A DNA stretch of 19,834 nt from Hyphomonadaceae bacterium UBA1001 (lineage in GTDB: Bacteria; Pseudomonadota; Alphaproteobacteria; Caulobacterales; Aquidulcibacteraceae), in the NCBI GenBank assembly GCA_002291875.1, contig DBAV01000210.1, positions 1-19,834 on the forward strand. The letters run 5' to 3'. Positions 1 through 6,923 of the stretch are shown here, in pieces. The number at the start of each line of letters is the position of its first letter. Position 1 is the stretch's first letter. Below the pieces are notes generated by a model. The model did no database searches and had not been told where the DNA came from. It saw nothing but the letters and a program-made list of their open reading frames with translations. Made by a program: the position numbers and the translations under genes.

Positions 1-405
1 GGCCTGTCGGAGGCCGAGATCCAGCGCATGGTGCGCGAGGCCGAGGAGAACGCCGGCGCCGACAAGCAGCGGCGCGAACTGGCCGAGGCCAGGAACCATG
101 GTGAGGCGACCGCCCACACCACCGAGCGCCAGCTGGCCGAGTTCGGCGAAAAGCTTCAGCCCGCAGACCGGTCGGCGGTCGAAGCCGCGATCGCCGCGCT
201 GCGGACGGCGCTGGCCGGCGACGACGTGGCCGACATCCAGCAGAAGACCCAGGCGACCCTGCAGGCGGCCATGAAGCTGGGCGAGGCGATGTACCAGCAG
301 GCCGATGCCGGCGGCGCCGACGGAGCGGCCGACCAGCGTTCGGACGATGGCGTGGTGGACGCCGAGTTCGAGGAAGTCGACGGCAACAACAAGAAGAGCG
401 CCTGA
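1..405 (+). CDS. dnaK: Molecular chaperone DnaK (Hsp70), C-terminal part only
   Basis: This is the 3' end of dnaK, cut by the left edge, with 134 residues visible. DnaK is the cytoplasmic ATP-driven Hsp70 chaperone, which works with DnaJ and GrpE. The visible part is the helical lid of the substrate-binding domain, starting GLSEAEIQRMVREAEENAG, a conserved Hsp70 stretch. It is followed by a Gly/Ala/Asp-rich linker and the typical bacterial tail VVDAEFEEVD, here extended by a short polar GNNKKSA end. The reading frame is open from base 1. The ATPase domain must lie outside the window. dnaJ begins 97 bases downstream on the same strand, the usual dnaK-dnaJ order. Identification is firm; only the length is unknown. 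Confidence 0.96.
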   Translation, partial: GLSEAEIQRMVREAEENAGADKQRRELAEARNHGEATAHTTERQLAEFGEKLQPADRSAVEAAIAALRTALAGDDVADIQQKTQATLQAAMKLGEAMYQQADAGGADGAADQRSDDGVVDAEFEEVDGNNKKSA

Positions 406-411
406 CGTGAC

Positions 412-458
412 GGCCCGGCCGGGCCGCGCTGATGCCTGTCCCGATCCGTTCGGGGCAT
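412..458 (+). other. dnaK-dnaJ intercistronic palindrome and hairpin
   Basis: Between the dnaK stop and dnaJ there is a perfect 14-base palindrome, GGCCCGGCCGGGCC (412-425). It is followed by a stem-loop at 432-458: ATGC/GCAT and CCCGA/TCGGG arms, a small left bulge and the loop TCCGT. No T-tract follows, so it is not a classical intrinsic terminator. By inference it may be an mRNA processing or stability element that sets dnaK above dnaJ. The structure was read by eye and no folding energy was computed. Confidence 0.4.
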
Positions 459-501
459 GCGCCGCGGCCCGGTCGTCCGTCGCCACGCCGGAGTTGCTGG
501 C

Positions 502-1635
502 ATGAGCGACTATTACGACCTCCTGGGCCTTCAGCGCGGCGCCGACCCCGCGGCCATCAAGTCCGCCTATCGCAAGGCCGCGATGAAGTACCACCCCGAC
601 CAGAATCCCGGGGACAAGGCCGCCGAAGACCGCTTCAAGCAGATCAACGAGGCCTATGCCGTCCTCTCGGACCCCGAGAAGCGCGCGCGATATGACCGTT
701 TCGGCAAGGCCGCCTTCGAGCAGGGCGGCGGGCCGGGCGGGTTCGGCGCAGGGGTCGACCCGGCCGACATCTTCAATTCGGTGTTCGGCGACATGTTCGG
801 GGACGTGTTCGGCGGCGGTGCCGCGCGGGCACGCGGCGGTCCCCAGCGCGGGGCGGACCTGCGCTATGACATGGAAATCTCGCTCGAGGAGGCGTTCACC
901 GGCAAGGCCACCCGCATCACCGTCCCGGTGATGCTGACGTGCGAGGTCTGCGACGGCTCGGGCGCGGCACCGGGATCAAAGCCGGTGACCTGCAACACCT
1001 GCGGCGGGGTGGGTGTGGTGCGCACCACCCAGGGCTTCTTCCAGATGCAGCGCACCTGCCCGACCTGCGGCGGGTCCGGCCAGACCATCAAGGACCATTG
1101 CAAGTCCTGCGCTGGCCGCGGCGTCCGGCGCAGCGAGCGCACGCTGGACATCACCATTCCCGAAGGCGTCGAGGACGGCACGCGCATCCGCCTGCAGAGC
1201 GAGGGCGAGGCCGGCCCCCGCGGTGGTCCGCGCGGCGATCTCTATATCTTCCTGTCGGTGGCCCAGCACGATCTGTTCGAGCGCGATGGTGCCGACCTCC
1301 ATTGCCGTGCGCCGGTGCCGATGACGACCGCGGCGCTGGGCGGCGAAATCGAGATCCCCACCATCGATGGCGGGCGCGCCAAGGTGAAAATCCCCGAAGG
1401 CTCTCAGACCGGCCGCCGCTTCCGCCTCTCGGGCAAGGGCATGACGCGCCTGCGCCACTCGGCCCGCGGTGACATGTATGTCGAGATCCAGGTCGAGACC
1501 CCGCGCAACCTCTCCGATCGCCAGCGCAAGCTGCTGGAAGAGTTCCGCGATTGCTGCGACCCGGGTGCACATCCCGAGAGTTCGGGCTTTTTCGACCGGG
1601 TGAAACGGTTCTTCGAGCGCTCCGACGCGGCGTGA
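502..1635 (+). CDS. dnaJ: Molecular chaperone DnaJ (Hsp40, type I)
   Basis: DnaJ is the cytoplasmic co-chaperone that stimulates the DnaK ATPase and delivers unfolded substrates. The 377-residue protein has the full type I architecture. An N-terminal J domain (about 1-70) carries the HPD tripeptide in KYHPDQNPGD. A Gly/Phe-rich linker (GGGPGGFGAG and following) comes next. The zinc domain has all four CxxCxGxG modules: CEVCDGSG, CNTCGGVG, CPTCGGSG and CKSCAGRG. C-terminal substrate-binding beta domains follow. The start at 502 (MSDYYDLLGL) aligns with the family N terminus and has GGAG at 490-493, eight bases upstream. The longer open frame from 457 adds non-homologous residues. Length matches the usual 370-380 residues, and the gene follows dnaK as expected. 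Confidence 0.97.
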   Translation: MSDYYDLLGLQRGADPAAIKSAYRKAAMKYHPDQNPGDKAAEDRFKQINEAYAVLSDPEKRARYDRFGKAAFEQGGGPGGFGAGVDPADIFNSVFGDMFGDVFGGGAARARGGPQRGADLRYDMEISLEEAFTGKATRITVPVMLTCEVCDGSGAAPGSKPVTCNTCGGVGVVRTTQGFFQMQRTCPTCGGSGQTIKDHCKSCAGRGVRRSERTLDITIPEGVEDGTRIRLQSEGEAGPRGGPRGDLYIFLSVAQHDLFERDGADLHCRAPVPMTTAALGGEIEIPTIDGGRAKVKIPEGSQTGRRFRLSGKGMTRLRHSARGDMYVEIQVETPRNLSDRQRKLLEEFRDCCDPGAHPESSGFFDRVKRFFERSDAA

Positions 1636-1657
1636 ACCGGCGCCGCCCCGCGCCGCC

Positions 1658-1970
1658 GGAGCCCGCGCCTCCGGAGCCCGCGCTTCCGGGCGCGGTTGTT
1701 GCCGTACTACCGGGCCTGGAAGCCCGCGCCGCCGGAGCCCGCGCTTCCGAGCGCGGTTGTTACCGAACTGCCGGGCCTGGAAGCCCGGGCTCCGATGTCG
1801 GCTCTTTTGCCGTTGATCCGAAAAAAGAGTCCGCTCCGCCGGAGCCCGCGCCTCCGAGCGCGGCTGTTACCGCGACACCGGGCTTGGAAGCCCGGGCTCC
1901 TTTTGCCGCCGGAGCCCGCGCTTCCGAGCGCGGTTGTTATCGCGACACCGGGCCTGGAAGCCCGGGCTCC
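1658..1970. repeat. Array of four ~60-bp extragenic hairpin repeats
   Basis: The 413 bases between dnaJ and the next gene hold no convincing gene. They contain a clustered repeat with copies at 1673-1732, 1734-1793, 1841-1900 and 1911-1970, plus an extra left arm at 1658-1672. Each copy begins GGAGCCCGCGCYTCC and, in copies 2-4, ends GGAAGCCCGGGCTCC. These ends are inverted with one mismatch. Inside, a hairpin CCGCGCT-TCCG-AGCGCGG (copies 2 and 4) and a second hairpin CCGGGC-CTGGAA-GCCCGG can form, or the outer arms can pair instead. Copy 3 is followed directly by TTTT, so it could end dnaJ transcripts. The spacing is irregular (61, 107 and 70 bases between starts). The layout resembles REP/BIME-type extragenic palindromes; I do not recognise a named family. 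Confidence 0.85.
1799..1833. other. A/T-containing hairpin between repeat copies 2 and 3
   Basis: The spacer between the second and third repeat copies forms its own stem-loop. Left arm CGGCTCTTTT (1799-1808) pairs with AAAAGAG plus CCG (1823-1833) across one bulged T. Its A/T runs stand out in this GC-rich sequence. It may be a remnant of an insertion or an older terminator of dnaJ; neither can be shown here. Confidence 0.35.
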
Positions 1971-2048
1971 GCTTGCCGGCGTTTTTGCGGGGGTTGAAAC
2001 GGCGGGCGGGGCGTGGCCCATTGGGCGGGCATCATGGGAGGGTCGGCA

Positions 2049-3005
2049 ATGGCGGTGACGCGGGCAGGGTTCTTCGAGGCGGCGCAGAACACGCCGGATC
2101 CACAGGCGGTCCGCGCGCTACTGGCCGCGCAGGACCCGGGCGGCGACCGCCGCGCGTTTGCCGCGGTGCTGGCGCACGGTGCCTTTGCCGCGCCGGGCAG
2201 GATCGCCGAAATCTATGATGCGGCGGCCGGCGGGTGGACCGGGACCGCCGTGGATGGCCGGCCCATCATGCCCGACCCTGATCCGCCTCTGCCCATTCCC
2301 CAGGCGCTGGAAGGCCCGTTCTGGGACGTGGTGGATGACGCCCTGGCGGGGCGGCTGGATGCGGCAGGCATCACCGCGCGCACGGCGGCGCTGGGGGGAC
2401 TGCTGCACCCCGACTATCAGGCCCGCGCAGCGGCGGCCGCGCTCTGTTATCCCGAAGTGGCGCGCGCGGCGGCAGGCCCGCTGCCGCGCCGGATCACCCT
2501 GGACAAACTGGCCCGCTGTCCGGAGGGCTCGCTGGGGCAGCAGTTTCACCAGCTGATCGTCACCAACGCCTTCGACCTCGAGGTGCTGGACCGCGACAGC
2601 CTGGGGCTGTCGACGCTGAAGCCGCCGCTGGATTGGCTGAACACGCGCATCCTGCAGGCGCACGACCTGTGGCACATCATCGCCGGCTATCGGACCACAG
2701 CCCTGCATGAAATCGCCATTTCGGCCTTCCAGATGGCCCAGTTCGGCCACCCCTATTCGGCGCAGTTCCTTGCCGTCACCGCCGCCATCATCGCCGAGGC
2801 ACCGCCCGAAGGCTGGAGCCTGGTGACCGACACGGTGCTGGGCGCCTGGAGGCATGGCCGCGAAACCGCCTCGCTGGTGGCCATCGCCTGGGAGGACGAG
2901 TGGACCGACAGCACCGACGTGATCCGCGCGCGCCACGCCATCACCCCCTATGCCGCGCCCTGGCCTCCCGACATCTTCGAGCAGATGCAGGCCGCGGCAG
3001 CCTAG
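2049..3005 (+). CDS. Coq4-family ubiquinone biosynthesis protein
   Basis: Coq4 proteins are needed for ubiquinone biosynthesis, where they organise the complex and act on the aromatic ring at the membrane. This 318-residue protein carries the diagnostic metal-binding signature HDxxH-x11-E: H205-D206-L-W-H209, then eleven residues, then E221 (AHDLWHIIAGYRTTALHE). The preceding DRDSLGLSTLKPP stretch is also typical of the family. The N-terminal ~120 residues are Ala-rich and less conserved, making it longer than many bacterial members. The start at 2049 is preferred because GGGAGGG (2036-2042) sits about seven bases upstream. GTG 2013 and ATG 2034 are in-frame alternatives. It lies alone behind the repeat array. 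Family assignment is strong; the exact biochemical role is inferred. Confidence 0.88.
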   Translation: MAVTRAGFFEAAQNTPDPQAVRALLAAQDPGGDRRAFAAVLAHGAFAAPGRIAEIYDAAAGGWTGTAVDGRPIMPDPDPPLPIPQALEGPFWDVVDDALAGRLDAAGITARTAALGGLLHPDYQARAAAAALCYPEVARAAAGPLPRRITLDKLARCPEGSLGQQFHQLIVTNAFDLEVLDRDSLGLSTLKPPLDWLNTRILQAHDLWHIIAGYRTTALHEIAISAFQMAQFGHPYSAQFLAVTAAIIAEAPPEGWSLVTDTVLGAWRHGRETASLVAIAWEDEWTDSTDVIRARHAITPYAAPWPPDIFEQMQAAAA

Positions 3006-3110
3006 GCGGGTTTGCCGCCGTCCCGACCCTGTGGTTCAAGCAGGCGCAGGCAGCGAATCGTCCCGGTCATTTCCGGGGCGGGGGCCGCAAGGCTGCGTGA
3101 TGGGGGCCGG

Positions 3111-3536
3111 ATGATGGATGCACTTCGCGATGCGGCGCAGCTGGTCGCTCTGATCGCTGCCGGCATAACGCTGGGCTGGTCGATGGCGCTGTCGGTGGCG
3201 GCCGCGCCCATTGCCTTCCGCGACCTGGACCATGGGCGCGCCGACCGCCTGGTCCGCAACATGCTCAAGCGATCGCACCCGGTCATGGCGGCGATTGCCG
3301 CCCTGGCGGCCGCGACGGGGTTTGCGGCCGGATCGCTGGCGGGCGGCGTGACCCTTGCGATCGCGGCGGTGTGCTATCTGATGGCGCGGTGGGCGCTGGC
3401 CCCGCGCGAGGAAAAGCTGGCGCCCGCCGGGCACCGGCGCGTGCTGAAGACCACCCGCATCGTCTCGGCCGGCATTGCCGCCTTCATGATCCCGGTGGTG
3501 CTGGCCGGCATGGTGTTCGTGGGGCTGCGGCTGTGA
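3111..3536 (+). CDS. Small integral membrane protein, four predicted helices
   Basis: This 141-residue hydrophobic protein has probable membrane helices at about 9-32, 57-76, 77-95 and 117-138. The loops contain RDLDHGRADRLVRN and a basic APREEKLAPAGHRRVLKTT segment. The topology, with a Pro-Ile-Ala-Phe motif after helix 1, is reminiscent of DUF4149/TMEM205-like proteins, but I cannot confirm the family by eye. The start is ATG 3111 (or ATG 3114), with a GGGGG run just upstream. The open frame extends back to 3012, but that part reads as arginine-rich non-family sequence. Its stop TGA overlaps the GTG start of the next gene, so the two are probably translationally coupled. Function is unknown. 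Confidence 0.65.
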   Translation: MMDALRDAAQLVALIAAGITLGWSMALSVAAAPIAFRDLDHGRADRLVRNMLKRSHPVMAAIAALAAATGFAAGSLAGGVTLAIAAVCYLMARWALAPREEKLAPAGHRRVLKTTRIVSAGIAAFMIPVVLAGMVFVGLRL

Positions 3537-4651
3537 CGGGCAATGCGGGGGCGCCGAGCCTCGGCGCGGCCGACGGGATCGTCCTGACGCGCGAGGGCGG
3601 CCTGGGCCGCATCGTGCTGGACCGGCCCGAGGCGCTGCATGCGCTGGATTCCGCGATGTGCCTGCGGATGACCTCGGCCCTGCTGGCCTGGCGTGACGAC
3701 CCGGGCATTGGCGCGATCACCATCACCCACCACCAGGGCACCCGCGGGTTTTGCGCCGGCGGCGACATCCGCATGCTGGCCGAGAGCGGCGCGGGCGATG
3801 GCAGCGCGGCGCGGGCCTTCTTTCACGCCGAATACCGGCTGAACCACCTGATCCATGCCTTCCCAAAGCCGATTGTCGCGGTGATGGACGGCATCACCAT
3901 GGGGGGCGGGGTCGGCATATCGGTCCATGCGCCCATCCGCATCGCCACCGAGCGCACGGTCTTTGCCATGCCCGAAACCGGCATCGGGCTGTTTCCGGAT
4001 GTCGGTGGCGGCTGGTTCCTGCCGCGCCTGCCCGAGCCCGAGCTCGGCACCTGGCTGGCCCTGACCGGCGAGCGGCTCAAGGGCCAGGACGTGGTCGCAG
4101 CGGGGGTGGCCACCCACTTCATCCCGACCGAAATCCTGGACAGTGCGCTGGCCCAGATCGCCGGTGCGGCGATGGCGCACGAACCGGCCCGGGCCCTGGC
4201 CAGCGGGCTGGCGGCACTGGACGAATCCAGCCCCCGCACGCTGGTGCCGGCTCCGGGCGCGCTGATGGCGCTGTTCGGGCATCAGACAGTCGAGGCCATC
4301 CTTGATGCGCTGGAAGCTGATAGCGGTGAGTGGGCCACAAGGACGCTGGCGACCTTGCGCACGCGCTCGCCCCAGACGCTGAAGGTGGCGCTGCGCCAGC
4401 TTCGTGCCGGTGCCCGCATGACCAGCTTTGCCGAGGTCATGGCGATGGAATACCGCATCGGCTGTCGGGTGGTGCACCGCCACGATTTCCTCGAGGGCGT
4501 GCGTGCGGTGATCGTCGACAAGGACAATGCGCCGCGCTGGTCACCGTCCACGCTGGAGGCGGTGGACGAGGCCATGCTGGAGGCGATCTTCGCACCCCTG
4601 CCGCCCGGGCAGGAATGGACCCCGCTGGACGCTGCGATCACGCCATCTTGA
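3533..4651 (+). CDS. 3-hydroxyisobutyryl-CoA hydrolase-like enzyme (enoyl-CoA hydratase superfamily)
   Basis: This is a crotonase-fold enzyme of the HIBCH group, which hydrolyses 3-hydroxyisobutyryl-CoA in valine breakdown in the cytoplasm. The 372-residue length fits this group and is too long for a plain enoyl-CoA hydratase. GFCAGGDIR (residues 72-80) and MGGGVG form the CoA/oxyanion site. MPETGIGLFPDVGGG supplies E148 and D156, whose spacing of eight matches the catalytic Glu/Asp pair of human HIBCH. The C-terminal RVVHRHDFLEGVRAVIVDKD segment is typical of the hydrolase. Translation most likely starts at GTG 3533, which overlaps the upstream TGA (GTGA), implying coupling. The in-frame ATG at 3371 would read through the middle of the preceding gene. 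An acyl-CoA hydratase activity cannot be fully excluded. Confidence 0.88.
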   Translation: MTGNAGAPSLGAADGIVLTREGGLGRIVLDRPEALHALDSAMCLRMTSALLAWRDDPGIGAITITHHQGTRGFCAGGDIRMLAESGAGDGSAARAFFHAEYRLNHLIHAFPKPIVAVMDGITMGGGVGISVHAPIRIATERTVFAMPETGIGLFPDVGGGWFLPRLPEPELGTWLALTGERLKGQDVVAAGVATHFIPTEILDSALAQIAGAAMAHEPARALASGLAALDESSPRTLVPAPGALMALFGHQTVEAILDALEADSGEWATRTLATLRTRSPQTLKVALRQLRAGARMTSFAEVMAMEYRIGCRVVHRHDFLEGVRAVIVDKDNAPRWSPSTLEAVDEAMLEAIFAPLPPGQEWTPLDAAITPS

Positions 4652-4664
4652 CCACCACGTGGTC
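4650..4664 (+). other. Small inverted repeat at the 3' end of the hydrolase gene
   Basis: GACCAC-CAC-GTGGTC overlaps the TGA stop of the hydrolase gene. A second short stem, ATCCGC/GCGGAT, lies at 4699-4718 before yciB. Neither has a T-tract, so these are weak candidates for transcript ends. Otherwise the 78-base gap to yciB shows nothing notable. Confidence 0.25.
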
Positions 4665-4729
4665 ATCTCTCGACCCATATCGCCTCAGGTCGGGGTCATC
4701 CGCACGCCAAGGCGGATCGTATCGGGGGC

Positions 4730-5494
4730 ATGAGCATGGATGACGTCGCCACACCTGCGCCCGCCGCAGCGCCCCGGGCCGGGACTGCCCCCGCCGGCGC
4801 GCCCAGCCCGCTGATGCAGGCGGCGCAGGGCGCCTTGAACATCTTCATCGATCTGGGCCCGGTTGCGGCGTTCATGATCGCCTTCAACGTCGCGCGCGAC
4901 GGCGCGAACCCCGACCAGGCGATCTTTACCGCCACCGGGGTGTTCATGGTGGCCACCGTGCTGGCGCTGGCCTTTGCGTTTCTGGTCCAGAAGCGCCTTG
5001 CGTTGATGCCGCTGGTGTCGTCGGGCTTTGTGCTGGTGTTCGGCGCGCTGACCCTCAGCCTGAACGATGCGCTGTTCATCAAGGTCCAGCCGACCATCAT
5101 GAACACGCTTTATGCCGGGATCATCCTCGGTAGCCTGGCGGTGGGACGCAATGTCTGGAAGGTGCTGTTCGGCGCGGCGTTCAAGCTGCCCGACCGGGTG
5201 TGGCGCATTCTGGCCGTCCGCTGGGCCTGTTTCTTCATTTTCCTTGCCGTGCTGAACGAGGTGATCTGGCGCGCGCCGCCCGATGCGTTCTGGCTGGTGT
5301 GGTGGGGCCTCGACGCCCAGACCTTCTGGGCGAATTTCAAGTTCTGGGGCGTGATGCCGCTGACGCTGGCCTTCATGGTCGCCAATGTGCCGATCACGCT
5401 GAAGAACCTGGGCAAGACCGACGACGGCGCGGCGACGCCGGCAGCGGCGGCGGGTCAGGCCGGGTTCGAAAAGGGTCCAGGCTCGCCCGCCTGA
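4730..5494 (+). CDS. yciB: Inner-membrane septation protein YciB (IspZ family)
   Basis: YciB/IspZ proteins are multi-spanning inner-membrane proteins linked to cell division and envelope integrity. The 254-residue product opens with an Ala/Pro-rich cytosolic tail (about 1-35). It then shows the family pattern of hydrophobic helices, including LGPVAAFMIAFNVA, and the conserved LSLNDALFIKVQPTIMN loop, which corresponds to the family's 'L-x-D-x-x-F-I-K-x-x-P-T-I' motif. A Trp-rich last third (RWACFFIFLAVLNEVIWR, FWANFKFWGVMPLT) is also typical. ATG 4730 is the first start. ATG 4736 has better spacing from the GGGGG at 4724-4728, so the true start may be two codons later. Its last 40 bases overlap the convergent Nudix gene. 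Confidence 0.9.
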   Translation: MSMDDVATPAPAAAPRAGTAPAGAPSPLMQAAQGALNIFIDLGPVAAFMIAFNVARDGANPDQAIFTATGVFMVATVLALAFAFLVQKRLALMPLVSSGFVLVFGALTLSLNDALFIKVQPTIMNTLYAGIILGSLAVGRNVWKVLFGAAFKLPDRVWRILAVRWACFFIFLAVLNEVIWRAPPDAFWLVWWGLDAQTFWANFKFWGVMPLTLAFMVANVPITLKNLGKTDDGAATPAAAAGQAGFEKGPGSPA

Positions 5495-5997
5495 TGGCGG
5501 CGGTAATGCGCCAGCGCCCAGTGCACCGACGGGAAGGCGATGTCGGACCAGGGGATCTGGTCCCATCCGAACAGCGCGACCTCGAGGCTCTCGGGCCCCG
5601 CGGCAAAGCCCGGCTGGGCGAGGCGTCCGCGATACATCAGCTGGACCTGGCTGATCCGCGGGATCGAGTACACCGCCAGCAGGCCCAGCACCTCGAGGCG
5701 CGCGCGGGCCTCTTCCCAAGCCTCGCGCGCGGCCCCGGCCTCGGCACTTTCGCCCTCTTCCAGATAGCCGGCCGGAAGCGTCCAGTATCCGCGCCGGGGT
5801 TCGATGGCGCGCCGGCACATCAGGATCCGCCCCTGGTCCTCGACCACGGTGCCCACCACGATGCGCGGATTGACGTAATCGACGAAGCCGCAGGTCGCGC
5901 AGGTCCGCCGCGTGCGGTCGTCACCCTCGGGCACAACGAGTTTGAAATTCGGTTGGACAGGCGGCGGGAAATCGGCTTGACTGTCGCGGTCGGTCAC
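5455..5997 (-). CDS. Nudix hydrolase with reduced N-terminal zinc-ribbon-like segment
   Basis: Nudix hydrolases cleave nucleoside-diphosphate-linked substrates using Mg2+. The 180-residue protein carries the Nudix box at residues 77-99: G77, E83, R91-E92 and E95-E96, in GYLEEGESAEAG followed by REAWEEARA. The usual Gly near the end of the box is Arg98. Upstream, GDDRTRRTCATCGFVDYVNP (C33, C36) matches the second half of the zinc-ribbon domain that precedes many ADP-ribose/NADH-type Nudix enzymes, but the first CxxC pair is absent. It starts with GTG (complement of 5995-5997), with TGAGGA ten bases upstream. It is convergent with and overlaps yciB, and divergent from the MarR gene. The substrate cannot be inferred. 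Confidence 0.88.
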   Translation of the reverse strand: MTDRDSQADFPPPVQPNFKLVVPEGDDRTRRTCATCGFVDYVNPRIVVGTVVEDQGRILMCRRAIEPRRGYWTLPAGYLEEGESAEAGAAREAWEEARARLEVLGLLAVYSIPRISQVQLMYRGRLAQPGFAAGPESLEVALFGWDQIPWSDIAFPSVHWALAHYRRHQAGEPGPFSNPA

Positions 5998-6107
5998 GGT
6001 GCTTCGGTCCTCAGGGGCTGCGCGCCATGTCCGGGGAGCGGGTCAGGCGAAGGCGTTGTCGGACGGGTCATGTCCGGCATGCCGGTTTGACCGCGGGGGC
6101 GTTCCTA

Positions 6108-6827
6108 ATGGCATCTGCCGGCAAGGGTGCAAAGGGCAAGCGCCCTCAGTGGACGCTCGCGACCTCACCGTCGCACCTGCTCCACCGCGCCCAGCAGGTC
6201 GCGGCCGACCTGTTCGCCCGCAATACCGGCACCTCACGCGATGACCTGACCCCGCGCCAGTTCGCCGTGCTGGCGGCGCTGGCCGAGCGGGACGGGTGCA
6301 GCCAGTCCGACCTGACGGCGATGACCGGCATCGACCGGTCAACCCTGGCAGACCTTCTGTCGCGCATGGCCAAGCGTGGCCTGGTGGCGCGCCGCAAGGC
6401 CCCCGACGATGCCCGCGCGAACGAAGTGCGGCTGACATCGGACGGCCGCGCGGCATGGCTTCAGGCCGCGCCTGCGGCGATCGAGGCCGACCTGCAATTG
6501 CTGGCTGCCCTGCCGCGCCAGCGCCGCGAGACCTTCGTGTCCCTGCTGGGCCTGCTGGCGACCATCGAGGACGAAAGTGCGCCGCGCGTGTCGCTGGTGC
6601 GTCCCACGCTGTTGCCGGATGTGGCGGACACCGGCGAGGCAGGCGACGCCGACGAGGCCGGGCGCGAACGCGCGGAGGTGCCGCCCGCCTCGCCCAAGGC
6701 CGACAAGCGCAAGACCAAATCCAAGGCCGACGCCAAGGCGAAGAAGAAATCGCGCGACAAGCCAAAGTCCGAGTCCAAGCGCGGCAAGGCGCGCAAGGGC
6801 GAACGGGGCAAGAAACGCAAGTCTTAA
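6108..6827 (+). CDS. MarR-family transcriptional regulator with lysine-rich C-terminal tail
   Basis: MarR proteins are dimeric winged-helix DNA-binding regulators. The domain is clear: LTPRQFAVLAALAERDG, a recognition helix region SQSDLTAMTGIDRSTLADLL, and the wing GLVARRKAPDDARANEVRLT, followed by dimerisation helices. Unusually, an acidic linker (VADTGEAGDADEAGRE) is followed by a strongly basic tail over roughly the last 43 residues. About 23 of those 43 are Lys or Arg, resembling histone-H1-like low-complexity tails. The start at ATG 6108 is chosen because the sequence before it is arginine-rich and unlike MarR N termini. ATG 6027 is possible. It is transcribed divergently from the Nudix gene across about 110 bases. 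The ligand and targets are unknown. Confidence 0.82.
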   Translation: MASAGKGAKGKRPQWTLATSPSHLLHRAQQVAADLFARNTGTSRDDLTPRQFAVLAALAERDGCSQSDLTAMTGIDRSTLADLLSRMAKRGLVARRKAPDDARANEVRLTSDGRAAWLQAAPAAIEADLQLLAALPRQRRETFVSLLGLLATIEDESAPRVSLVRPTLLPDVADTGEAGDADEAGRERAEVPPASPKADKRKTKSKADAKAKKKSRDKPKSESKRGKARKGERGKKRKS

Positions 6828-6844
6828 CCTGGACGCCCCCGGAC

Positions 6845-6863
6845 CGCGGGCTTCCAGGCCCGC
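6845..6863. repeat. Single dispersed copy of the dnaJ-side hairpin core
   Basis: In the 96-base gap between the convergent MarR and PQQ-dehydrogenase genes, 18 bases (6845-6862) are the exact reverse complement of 1711-1728 in the array behind dnaJ. They form a perfect hairpin GCGGGC-TTCCAG-GCCCGC (6846-6863). The position between two converging genes suggests a bidirectional transcript end, though no T-tract follows. Confidence 0.75.
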
Positions 6864-6923
6864 ATTCCACTCTATCCACGCCTGAAAGCGCTGAGTCCGT
6901 GCGGGGTCCGTGCTGGGGCCGGG

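Noticed and set aside
1658..1970. CRISPR array
   Set aside because: The repeats are ~60 bases, internally palindromic, irregularly spaced and almost touching, with no unique spacers of constant length and no cas genes.
1551..2058. Short proline/alanine-rich open frames through the dnaJ-side repeat array
   Set aside because: Their repeated peptides simply translate the DNA repeat, and open frames exist on both strands there, as expected for palindromic GC-rich repeats.
4685..5818. Long leftward open frame (377 codons) across yciB and the Nudix gene
   Set aside because: It is antisense to two recognised genes, rich in Arg/Gly/His as expected for a GC-rich shadow frame, and has no recognisable domain.
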